In this document: one piece after another, positions 1 through 7,400 of the stretch
How positions within the stretch are numbered: the stretch's first letter is position 1
Layout: each line of letters starts with the position of its first letter
From: JBBPYA01 sp038200385
GTDB lineage: Bacteria; Actinomycetota; Actinomycetes; Mycobacteriales; Geodermatophilaceae
DNA length: 16,381 nt
Reading direction: 5' to 3'
NCBI GenBank assembly: GCA_038200385.1
Contig: JBBPYA010000151.1
Location: 1 to 16,381, forward strand
Program-made: the position numbers and the translations under genes
Notes under the pieces: generated by a model
The model's database searches: none
What the model was told of the DNA's origin: nothing
What the model saw: only the letters and a program-made list of their open reading frames with translations

Positions 1-1
1 C

Positions 2-106
2 ACCCAGCATCCCGAGCGGTTCGTCCGCAAGCCACCCCAACCACCAGCACTGCCAACCGGTTCCTGGATCAACCCACCCGAAGACACCGAGGAGGGCGCT
101 CAGTAA
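2..106 (+). pseudogene. IS3-family transposase, C-terminal end (partial, cut by window edge)
   Basis: Reading frame 2 gives the peptide THPERFV-type tail (here TQHPERFVRKPPQPPAL, then PTGSWINPP) followed by an acidic end and a TAA stop at 104-106. This proline-rich HPERFVRKPP...WINPP tail is characteristic of the extreme C-terminus of the integrase (DDE) subunit of actinobacterial IS3-family transposases. The catalytic DDE core lies to the left of the window, so I cannot tell whether the element is intact; the tail itself shows no damage. The right end of the element should lie just downstream, before or at the stop codon of the leftward acyl-CoA synthetase gene. Confidence 0.8.
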
Positions 107-155
107 CTGATGCTCGACGGTGCCTCATTCAGGTTGACAGATTCCGGCAGCGTCA
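107..155 (+). mobile_element. Putative right end of the IS3-family element
   Basis: About 48 bases separate the transposase stop from the acyl-CoA synthetase stop codon. They contain a CCTCATTCAGGTTGACAG stretch, the style of terminal inverted repeat seen at IS3-family ends in actinomycetes. IS3 ends begin 5'-TG when read inward. On the minus strand the sequence starting at 155 reads TGACGCTGCCGG and would fit such an end, so the element may stop at 155. The left inverted repeat and target duplication are outside the window, so the exact boundary is inference. Confidence 0.45.
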
Positions 156-2009
156 CAGCGTGACGGTGGAGGCCATCAGGTAGTCGTCGAGGAGTCTCTG
201 CAGGTGGGTGCGGTCGGCGGGGGAGGCGTGGTGCAGGGTGATCTCGACCCGCAGCCCGCGCAGGCCACCACCGCCCCCCGAGGCGGTCACCGAGCCGCTG
301 AGGCCACCCTCGTCGAGCAGGGCGCGGACGACTCGCTCGACTGCGTCCTTGCGCAGGCTGGGCTTGAAGATCTTGCCGACAGCGGTGACGGGCACCTGAG
401 GCACGACGTGCACCTGTCGCGGCCAGGCCGGGCGCTCGCTGATCTCCTGCTCGGCGAAATGGCGCAGCTCGTCCTCGGAGACGGCGCTTCCCGGTCTCAG
501 CTCCACGTAACAGACCGGCACCTCGCCGGCGTAGGCGTCGGGACGGCCCACGGCGGCCGCCAGCAGGACGTCGGGGTGGCGCTGGAGCGCGCTCTCGATC
601 ATCTGCGGGTCGATGTTGTGACCGCTGCGGATGATCAGGTCCTTGGACCGCCCCTCGATCACCAGACGGCCCTCGTGGTCGAGGCGGCCCAGGTCGCCGG
701 TGATGAGAACCCCGTCCTGGAACGTACCCGCCCCCTGCGCCGGGTCGCGGTAGCCGGGCGAGACCGTGGGACCGCTGACCGTGACGACACCGACCTCGCC
801 TGGGTTACAGACTTCCCCCAGCCCGCCGTCGTCGCCCAGCCGTCGGGACGCTATGCCCGTGTAGGGGAAGCGTAGGCCGGCCGAACCGCTACCGCCGGTG
901 CCGCGGAACGGGTTGCACGCGATCAGCCCCGAGGCCTCGGTCATGCCGTAGATCTCCTTCACCGTCAGTCCGGTGACCTCCTCGAACCGCTCCCGCACCG
1001 CGGCCGGCAGCGGTGCGCCGCCGGTCACGGCCATCCGCAGCCGGTGCAGGTCGGCGCCGTCGGTGGGGACCTCGGCGAGGGCACCGAGCGAGGTCGGGAC
1101 ACCGCAGGCGACCGTGACGCCGTACCTCTCGCACAGACGCCAGTACCGCGCGACCATCACCGGGTTGCGCAGTCCGCCGGGGGAGAGGAGCAGCAGCTCG
1201 GTGCCGCTGAGGAAGGTGCTGACGCCTAGCAGGATCGTGCCCCCGACGTGGAACATCGGCAGGGTGCCGGTGACGACGTCGTCGGGACCTAGGTCGAGCA
1301 AGGCCGCGCAGCCGTACGCCGCCACCAGCTGGCCGCGGTGCGTGTGCGCCGCCAGCTTGGGCACCCCGGTCGTGCCGCCGGTGTGGAAGTAGGCCGCGAC
1401 CTCGTCGCCGGTCTCAGGTGGCGGGGCGAGCAGCCGGTCGCCGGGCTGGTCCGCGATCGCGCTCAGGTCGACTACGCCCTCGACGCTGGGGGTGCCCGGA
1501 GGGGCCACCCGCACCAGGGTCAGCCCCGGGAGCCGACGCCGCAGCTCGACCGCCTTCTCCCAGATGTCCAGGACGGGGTGCGGACCGAGCACGACCAGCA
1601 CGGTGGCCCCGCTGGCCTCCAGCAGCGCGTGGAGGTCGTCGGGCTGGAGCAGGAAATTCATCGGTACGGCATACCCGGCGGTCTCGGCGCCCCACAGCAC
1701 AGCGTGGGTCTCGACCAGCGTCGGCAGGAGGTAGGCCACGCCTGGACGCTCACCGCCGAGGCTCGTGAAGAGGTTCGCGGTGCGAGTCACCAGACCCAGC
1801 AGCTCAACGAAGGAGACCCGCCGTGGCTCCTCGTGGTCGCCGCCGGTCATCACCATGGTGAGCGCCGTACGATCCCCGTGCTGTGCCGCCGCCCCCACCA
1901 GCACGTCGTACACCGAGCGCTGCGGGATCCGCTCGGGGAGCGGGACCGCGGCCTCGAACCGCTCGATGTCGGCGAGCGTGGCCAATGGATGCTCCAACCA
2001 GTCCGTCAT
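153..2009 (-). CDS. Acyl-CoA synthetase / AMP-binding (ANL superfamily) enzyme
   Basis: This 618-residue protein activates a carboxylic acid to an acyl-adenylate and then forms the CoA thioester in the cytoplasm. The core motifs are in order: phosphate-binding loop TGGTTGVPK (210-218), YGMTEAS (354-360), TGD (437-439), the hinge-side RSKDLIIRSGHNI (454-466) and the C-terminal lysine in VTAVGKIFKP (K546). It resembles the long stand-alone acyl-CoA synthetases of about 630 residues with a small domain after the catalytic lysine; here a glycine-rich linker (578-582) leads to a short beta-alpha tail. The start ATG has AAGGAG a few bases upstream. The substrate cannot be read from the sequence. 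The stop codon abuts the end of an IS3-family element, so the last few residues may not be ancestral. No co-directional partner gene lies in the window. Confidence 0.9.
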   Translation of the reverse strand: MTDWLEHPLATLADIERFEAAVPLPERIPQRSVYDVLVGAAAQHGDRTALTMVMTGGDHEEPRRVSFVELLGLVTRTANLFTSLGGERPGVAYLLPTLVETHAVLWGAETAGYAVPMNFLLQPDDLHALLEASGATVLVVLGPHPVLDIWEKAVELRRRLPGLTLVRVAPPGTPSVEGVVDLSAIADQPGDRLLAPPPETGDEVAAYFHTGGTTGVPKLAAHTHRGQLVAAYGCAALLDLGPDDVVTGTLPMFHVGGTILLGVSTFLSGTELLLLSPGGLRNPVMVARYWRLCERYGVTVACGVPTSLGALAEVPTDGADLHRLRMAVTGGAPLPAAVRERFEEVTGLTVKEIYGMTEASGLIACNPFRGTGGSGSAGLRFPYTGIASRRLGDDGGLGEVCNPGEVGVVTVSGPTVSPGYRDPAQGAGTFQDGVLITGDLGRLDHEGRLVIEGRSKDLIIRSGHNIDPQMIESALQRHPDVLLAAAVGRPDAYAGEVPVCYVELRPGSAVSEDELRHFAEQEISERPAWPRQVHVVPQVPVTAVGKIFKPSLRKDAVERVVRALLDEGGLSGSVTASGGGGGLRGLRVEITLHHASPADRTHLQRLLDDYLMASTVTL

Positions 2010-2178
2010 GGCACTCCTTCATCAGCCGAGACAGGGAGACCGCGTCGGTTCGGTTTATCGCCGGCGTCCGCGAGTGTCAACCCCGCTCGATCGCGCGGAA
2101 ACGAGACAGCCCGCAGATCCGTGACCTGCTGAATTCAACGGGCGGTGGGTCGCGGAACGCCCTGTCTGGGCGATCTAG

Positions 2179-2652
2179 CTTTACACCGAAGGCGCCGACA
2201 GCGCCCAGCTCCACGACGACCTCGACGTCGGACCGAACGACGTCATCATCAACAAGCCGCGCTATGGCGCCTTTTACGCCACGGACCTGGAGCTCATCCT
2301 CCGCTCCCGCGGAGTCGACACTCTCATCATCAGCAGGATCGCCACGAACATCTGCTGCGACACAACGGCCCGAGAAGCAGCACAGCGCGACTTCCGGGTC
2401 ATCTTCCTGAGCGACGGCACCGCAACCAAGGACATGCAAGACGTGACAGCCGCCGAACTCCAAAGCGCAACCTGCGCCAGCCTCGGCATGGTCTTTGCCC
2501 GCATCACCAGCACCGGAGAAGTCACAGACGCCCTGAACGCCGCGTCTCACGTCGCGGAGCGCCGTCCCCTGAGCAAGTCCTTGAGCGAGCGGCCAGTCCC
2601 GTCGGCGCTGGTGGGGCTCAGGGAGCCTGACTTTTCAGGTCAGGCTCCCTGA
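2179..2652 (+). pseudogene. Isochorismatase-family cysteine hydrolase relic, N-terminal half missing
   Basis: The open frame begins directly after an in-frame TAG (2176-2178) and has no plausible start codon before the homologous part. It encodes LYTEGADSAQLHDDLDV, NKPRYGAFYATDLELIL, a RGVDTLIIS strand, then the nucleophile-loop motif ATNICCDTTAREA with the family cysteine, and FRVIFLSDGTAT. These match the C-terminal half of isochorismatase-like hydrolases. The N-terminal ~90-100 residues, including the catalytic Asp near the start and the central Lys, are absent, so no active enzyme is expected. Homology ends near 2545; the remaining codons run to TGA at 2650-2652 through a hairpin block and are probably not native. 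The first ATG is at 2434, well inside the domain. It lies among IS scars and a lone lipoprotein gene, consistent with decay. Confidence 0.8.
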
Positions 2653-2661
2653 CCTGAGCCC
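2614..2661. repeat. Nested inverted-repeat block (alternative hairpins)
   Basis: Two strong stem-loops overlap here. One is a perfect 13-bp stem, CAGGGAGCCTGAC (2619-2631) with GTCAGGCTCCCTG (2639-2651), with a 7-nt loop. The other is a perfect 10-bp stem, TCAGGTCAGG (2635-2644) with CCTGACCTGA (2648-2657), with a 3-nt loop. They share bases and cannot form together. An outer 9-bp pair, GGGCTCAGG (2614-2622) with CCTGAGCCC (2653-2661), encloses both. The block contains TCAGG three times and CCTGA three times. There is no T-tract, so a terminator role is possible but not canonical; a mobile-element end or recombination site is an alternative. Confidence 0.75.
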
Positions 2662-3023
2662 GGAAAGGGGCCTGGGTTCGGGCCTTCAGAGCTGCTCGAC
2701 GGGTCGCGCGCAGCTGACGTAGCGCCTCTGAGCTGCCATCGCCCGTTAAGGTTGCGTCCATCTGTCACTCGCCCGAACGCTACCGGGAGTCGACATTGGC
2801 GGTGTCAGGTCCGCAACCCAATCCTGATGACTGGCCAGCATCACCCGAAGGGTGGCGCGCTGGTGTCGTCGTGGGCGACAACTGGAGACGCCTGCCTGCA
2901 ACGAGGATGTAGCCACCCGATTGGCGACCAGGCTGCCGGCAATCATCGCCGCTATCGGTGATCGGTCGATTGCCCTCCGTGATGAGTTACTGTTCGTCCA
3001 GACGCAGGAAGGGCCCCAGACGA
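2662..3023. other. Intergenic stretch without a recognisable gene
   Basis: No open frame here has both a convincing start and a recognisable product. Short frames exist on both strands but have no ribosome binding site or family motif. The right part should hold the promoter of the metallophosphoesterase gene: TACTGT at 2988-2993 fits the -10 pattern TAnnnT, but no well-spaced -35 hexamer is apparent. Confidence 0.5.
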
Positions 3024-3027
3024 ATGC

Positions 3028-3969
3028 ATGCCGTTGTACACCGCCGGTAGACGTGGCTCCCTCCTGTCGTTTCTCGCCGCGATCACCCTGTCGGTCACCT
3101 CGTGCGCGGCGCAGGCGTCGACATCGGCGCCGGCGGTCCCCGCCGCCACCTCCACGACAAGCACCGAGCAGGGCGACGATGGCGTGTTTACCATCGTTGC
3201 AGCCGGTGACATTGCGAATTCGCCGCTGGACGGACAGGGCACCGCCGAGTTGATCGCGGGGATAGGCCCGGACGCGGTGCTAACGCTGGGTGACAACGCC
3301 TATGAAGACGGAAGCATCAGCAACTATACCGACAATTACGACCCGACCTGGGGGGCCTTCAAGTCGATCACCAAACCGGTACCGGGCAACCACGAATACC
3401 GGACCGACGGGGCCGCCGGTTATTTCGAGTATTTCCGGGATCAGGTGGCTGGTCAGCCCTATTATGCCTGGGATGCCGGGTCGTGGCGAATGTACGCCCT
3501 CAATTGCGAGATCGACTGCAGTGGCGGCTCCGAGCAGGTTCGTTGGTTGACCGAAGACCTAGCCGCACACCCTGGCCGCCCCGTCCTCGCCTATATGCAC
3601 GAGCCACTGTTCTCCTGCTCGACCGGCCACCAGCCGTCGTCGCAGCAGATCATGCGGATCTGGGACGCGTTACGGCAATCGCACGGGCAGATCCTGCTGT
3701 CCGGACACAATCACGACTACGAGCGCTTTTCCCTGCTCACCGCCGACGGTGAACCCTCCGATGATGGCCTTCGTCAGTTCGTGGTGGGCACAGGAGGCAA
3801 CAGGCTGTATCGGGTGGAGGAGCCATGTCCCGGCCGTGAGGCCGCCGACGACCAGTTCCGCGGGGTGCTGAAATTGGAGCTAGGCCCCGACTCGTACTCG
3901 TGGGAATTCGTCATCGTCGGCGGCGAGGTGGTCGACTCCGGCACCCAGGGCGTCGGACCGCTGTCCTGA
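3028..3969 (+). CDS. Secreted metallophosphoesterase lipoprotein (calcineurin-like / purple acid phosphatase-like)
   Basis: This 313-residue hydrolase probably cleaves phosphate monoesters outside the membrane. Residues 1-25 form a signal peptide with arginines at 8-9, a hydrophobic stretch and the lipobox VTSC with Cys26, so it should be lipid-anchored. A Ser/Thr/Ala-rich linker (27-47) precedes the catalytic domain. The dinuclear-metal motifs are all present: GD (60-61), LGDN (87-90), GNHE (120-123), MHEP (190-193) and GHNHDYER (226-233). A purine-rich GGAAGGG lies at 3007-3013, about 14 bases before the chosen ATG; a second out-of-frame ATG lies at 3024. The gene stands alone between a truncated hydrolase relic and IS remnants, yet has no visible defect. 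Specific substrate (monoester, diester, nucleotide) is not determinable. Confidence 0.88.
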   Translation: MPLYTAGRRGSLLSFLAAITLSVTSCAAQASTSAPAVPAATSTTSTEQGDDGVFTIVAAGDIANSPLDGQGTAELIAGIGPDAVLTLGDNAYEDGSISNYTDNYDPTWGAFKSITKPVPGNHEYRTDGAAGYFEYFRDQVAGQPYYAWDAGSWRMYALNCEIDCSGGSEQVRWLTEDLAAHPGRPVLAYMHEPLFSCSTGHQPSSQQIMRIWDALRQSHGQILLSGHNHDYERFSLLTADGEPSDDGLRQFVVGTGGNRLYRVEEPCPGREAADDQFRGVLKLELGPDSYSWEFVIVGGEVVDSGTQGVGPLS

Positions 3970-3982
3970 CCGAGGACGGCAC

Positions 3983-3998
3983 GGTGGGTTACCCCACC
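3983..3998. terminator. Possible short bidirectional terminator
   Basis: GGTGGG (3983-3988) and CCCACC (3993-3998) can pair around a 4-nt loop, 13 bases after the metallophosphoesterase stop. On the other strand it coincides with the TAA of the leftward orphan C-terminus, so it may have served both convergent genes. The stem is short and there is no T-tract. Confidence 0.3.
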
Positions 3999-4051
3999 TT
4001 GATGCTGACCTCGTCCATGTCACCGAGGTACTGGTCGCCGCCGGCCGGTTT
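3989..4051 (-). pseudogene. Orphan C-terminal fragment of an unidentified leftward gene
   Basis: On the minus strand, the bases from about 4050 read KPAGGDQYLGDMDEVSIKVG and then TAA (3989-3991). The codon pattern is that of a normal high-GC gene (G or C in most third positions) and the peptide resembles the end of a beta-sandwich domain, but I cannot name the family. The frame is cut on its upstream side by the left end of the ISL3-like remnant at 4055, which suggests the element or a later deletion removed the rest of the gene. Confidence 0.35.
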
Positions 4052-4107
4052 GGCGGCTCTTCGCGGTTCGAGGTGAGGGCCGGCGTGTTGTAGCGCTGTG
4101 ACAGGGA

Positions 4108-4157
4108 GGTGGCCTCCCACGCTGATCGGCGTCTGGACGATCGAGCAGGAGGCCACC
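4108..4157 (+). promoter_or_regulatory. Hairpin sequestering the transposase ribosome binding site
   Basis: GGTGGCCTCC (4108-4117) is the perfect reverse complement of GGAGGCCACC (4148-4157), with a 30-nt loop. The 3' arm covers the AGGAGG Shine-Dalgarno of the transposase frame whose GTG start is at 4159. Transcripts entering from outside would fold and hide the site. Such protection against read-through translation is known for other IS elements, so the role is reasonable but inferred. Confidence 0.5.
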
Positions 4158-4158
4158 G

Positions 4159-4281
4159 GTGAGTGACGCTACGTCGTTGTTGTACGACCGTGAAGGGTTC
4201 GCGGTCGTGCCCGTGGAGCCCTGTGCGGGCGGGCTGCGCCGGGTGGTAAGGCTCTTCGCCGCTGAGATGGTCATGGGGTGA
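4159..4281 (+). pseudogene. ISL3-like transposase, N-terminal stub
   Basis: The GTG start is preceded by AGGAGG with good spacing. The frame encodes about 30 residues beginning VSDATSLLYDREGFAVVPVE, in the style of the SDATSLLFGLDGFRVV opening of actinobacterial ISL3-family transposases. It then runs into RLFAAEMVMG and TGA (4279-4281). The zinc-binding and DDE domains are missing. The change in character coincides with the second GGCTCTTCGC at 4250. It cannot be functional; the assignment rests on a short N-terminus from memory of the family. Confidence 0.5.
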
Positions 4282-4465
4282 TCGGTGGGGTTCGGGGTCA
4301 CGGGTGCACGCCGACCGGCGCGATAAGTACCTCCGGCCCGGCGCGGAGACAGCGGCAGTGTGTCCGGCGATCCTCAGCCGCCCGTCGGGTTCCAGACCTC
4401 CTGCCCAGAACGAGCACATCAGGTTCATAGAGAGGCCCAAGACGCCACCGACGATCGCCTCCGAT

Positions 4466-7400
4466 CTACCGCTGGAGTGTCAGCGCGGCCAGGGCCCTAC
4501 TGATCGCCTGCTCGACGGACATCGCTCCTGCCCGTTGTACCGCGTTGTCCCAGACCTGAGGCCCGAGCGTCTCAGCCAGCCGGGAGCCGCAGTGGACCAG
4601 TCGTTCCCGCATCGGGCCGAGGCGGCCGTCGCCGTCGCCGATCGGGCGGCTCGCGCTGAGGGCCACGGCGGCCTCCCGAGGGGACCGGTCGGCCAGGACG
4701 AGGCCGGCGACGTCGAGGGCCTCGTCCGCCCAGTGCGTCACCCCGATGTCGCGCAGTATCCGCAGCAGCCGTGACACCGGGGCTGCTGCGCGGTCGTCCC
4801 TGCTCAAGACTGCGGCCTGGCTGGTGTGGGCAAGGGCCATCATCAGCACCCGCGGCGCCCCCACGATCCGCTCCGCGCTGCGCACCGCCCGCGCGGCCAT
4901 CGCGGCGGCCGTGTCCGGGTCGTCACCGAGGGCGGCGACCAGGGCGATCGCGCTGCCGACGTGGGCGCGTAGGGACTCGTCGTCGGCGCCGTCGGCCAGC
5001 TCCAGCGCGGTGTCGAACTCCACTGCTGACCGGTCGTGGCCGTCGGTCAAAGCGATCCATCCGAGGGCCCAATGGCACCAGCCGAGGAAGTCAGTGTTGG
5101 TCGACCGGCCGATAGCACCGCGCAGCAAGCCCTCGGCCGCGCGAGGGTCGCCGCTGGAAAGCAGGACGTGGGCGCGGTAGAAGTCGACCTGGGCAACGGA
5201 CTGGCCGTCGGGCAGGCTGAGCGCCACCTTGCGGGCCTCCGCGAAGAGCGGCTGGTACCGCGCCGGTTCTGCACCAGACCGCATCAGCAGCGATGCAAGG
5301 GCAATTAACGCCTCCACGCGTGCTGGACCTGGCGTCACGCAACGGCCGATGGCGTCGACGAGCCATCGACGCCAGTCCAGCTTCTCGCCCCAGTACCAGT
5401 ATGGCCAGTGCGCCGTCGCGAGACGAAGCAGCGCGTCGTCGTCACCCGTGGTCTGTGACCACTCCAGCGCGGCGGTGAAGTTGTCGTGGTCGGCTTCAAG
5501 ACTGCGGAGCCACGACCACCAGTTCCAGTAGTCCGAAGCCGTCGCCCAGTCGTCCGCCATGCCCAGGAAGTAGTCGCGGTGCCGGGTGCGTGCGTCGTCC
5601 CACTCGCCTGCGTTCGCGAGCTCCTGCCCCGCGTACTCCCGGATCGTCTCCAGGAGTCTGTAGCGGACCTCGGGCTCGTCGCCGACGGCGACGACGACGG
5701 AGAGCATCGACTTGTCCACCAGCCGCGTCAGCAGCGCGAGAACCTCGAAGGCCGGTCCGGACGTGGACTCGGGCGGCACGTCGCCGGCGACCGCTTCCGC
5801 GGCGTCGAGGGTGAACGGCCCGCGGAACACCGAGATCCTGCGCAGCACCGCCTGCTCGGGACCCGGCAGCAGTCCATAGCTCCAGTCCATCGCCGCCCGC
5901 AGCGTCTGGTGGCGCGGTACCGCGGTGCGCGACCCGTCGGTGAGCAGCCGGAAGCGGTCGTCGAGCCGCGCAGCCACCTGGTGGGCGCCGAGCACCCGGA
6001 TCTTGCCTGCGGCCAGCTCCAGCCCCAGGGGGATGCCGTCGAGGCGTCGGCAGATCCGGGCGACGGCCGCCGAGTTGGCAGCGCTCAGTCCGAAACCGGG
6101 CCGGGCTACCTGGGCCCGGTCGCAGAACAGCGCGACGGCGTCGGATCCGGTGAGTTCCTCGACGCTCGACGCCTGCTCGGCCGGCAGGGACAGCCCGGGT
6201 GTCTTCCAGACCACCTCCCCGGGAACGCCGAGGACCTCCCGGCTGGTGGCCAGCACCGTGACGTCCGGGCATCGGGTGAGGATGGCTTGAGCGAGCCATG
6301 CGGCGGACTCAACGACGTGCTCGCAGTTGTCGAGCAGGAGCATCAGTCTGCTGTCATGCAGGTGATCGCACAGGCCTCGATCGAGCGGGTTACCGGATCG
6401 GGCGAGCGGGCCGGGTAGCAGGCCTAGCGAGGTGACGACCTCGTCGGTGACCAGGCCGGGATCGCGGATCTGCGCGAGTTCGACGAACCAGACGCCGTCG
6501 GGATGGCTACCGAGGACGGCTCCGGCCGCCTGCAGGGCCAGCCGGGTCTTGCCGGACCCGCCAGGGCCCGTCAACGTCAGCAGTCGGGAGGTCGCGATCA
6601 GCGACACGACCTCATCCAGCTCCCGTTTCCGGCCGACGAACGAGGTTAGCGCGGCCGGCAGGTTGTGCCGGCTTACCGCGTACGTCCGCAGCGCCGGGAA
6701 GTCTGCAGGCAGGTCGGAATGCGCGATCTGGTAGACGCGCTCCGGGCGGGCGAGGTCGCCGAACCGGTGCTCCCCGAGGTCGATGAGCGACGTGCCCTGG
6801 GGCAGGTCGTCCTGGCCGAGCTCCGCCGCGACGTGCGAGCACACCATCTGGCCGGGCGCCGCGGCGGCCAGCAACCGGGCCGTGCGGTCCAGGGACCGGC
6901 CGATCCAGCTCCCGCCTCGACGGTCAGCCGCCCCGGCGTGCACCGCCATTCGCACGCCCCGGCGGTCGGTCGTCCCCCTCCCCCCACGCCGGCCGCGCTG
7001 CACCGCTATCGCGGCCCCGAGCGCGGCCGCCACAGTCGGGAACGCAGTGCGGAACGCTGTGCCGGTGTGGCCGACGACCTCACCGCTCCGGGACTCCACC
7101 TCGCTGAGCAGGACGGCTCGTACGCGGGCGAGGTCTTCCTCTTTCCCGGCGTCGAGGAAGAGGAAAGCCACGACGTCACCGGTCCAGTGGCGCCCGGGAT
7201 CGGGGGGTGCGATGAGGTCGGGATCCTGGTGCAGGATTCGCTCGGTGAGCGCGCGCAGCTCCGGCATCGCCTCCACGCCGAGCTCGTCGGCCAGGACGCG
7301 GCGCACCCGCTGGAAAGCGTGCAAAGCGTCGGCTTGGCGACCGAGTCGGTAGAGCGCCAGCATCGCCTGCCCCCACGGCCGCTCCCGCAGGGGGTGCCGG

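Larger units (their letters stand above)
4055..4281 (+). mobile_element. ISL3-like element, left-end remnant
   Basis: The segment begins with GGCTCTTCGC, the type of outer terminus found on actinobacterial ISL3-family elements. It continues through about 100 bases of leader into the first codons of a transposase, then loses coding sense. A second GGCTCTTCGC in the same orientation occurs at 4250-4259, where the transposase homology appears to fade. That could be the end of another related element inserted or recombined there. No matching right end (GCGAAGAGCC on the + strand) was found downstream, so this is a scar rather than a complete element. Confidence 0.55.

Noticed and set aside
204..2132. 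Several + strand open frames opposite the acyl-CoA synthetase
   Set aside because: They are shadows of the leftward gene, without ribosome binding sites or recognisable domains.
4282..4465. Minus-strand frame reading MNLMCSFWAGGLEPDGRL
   Set aside because: It looks mildly coding-like, but has no recognised family and continues into IS sequence; insufficient to call a gene.
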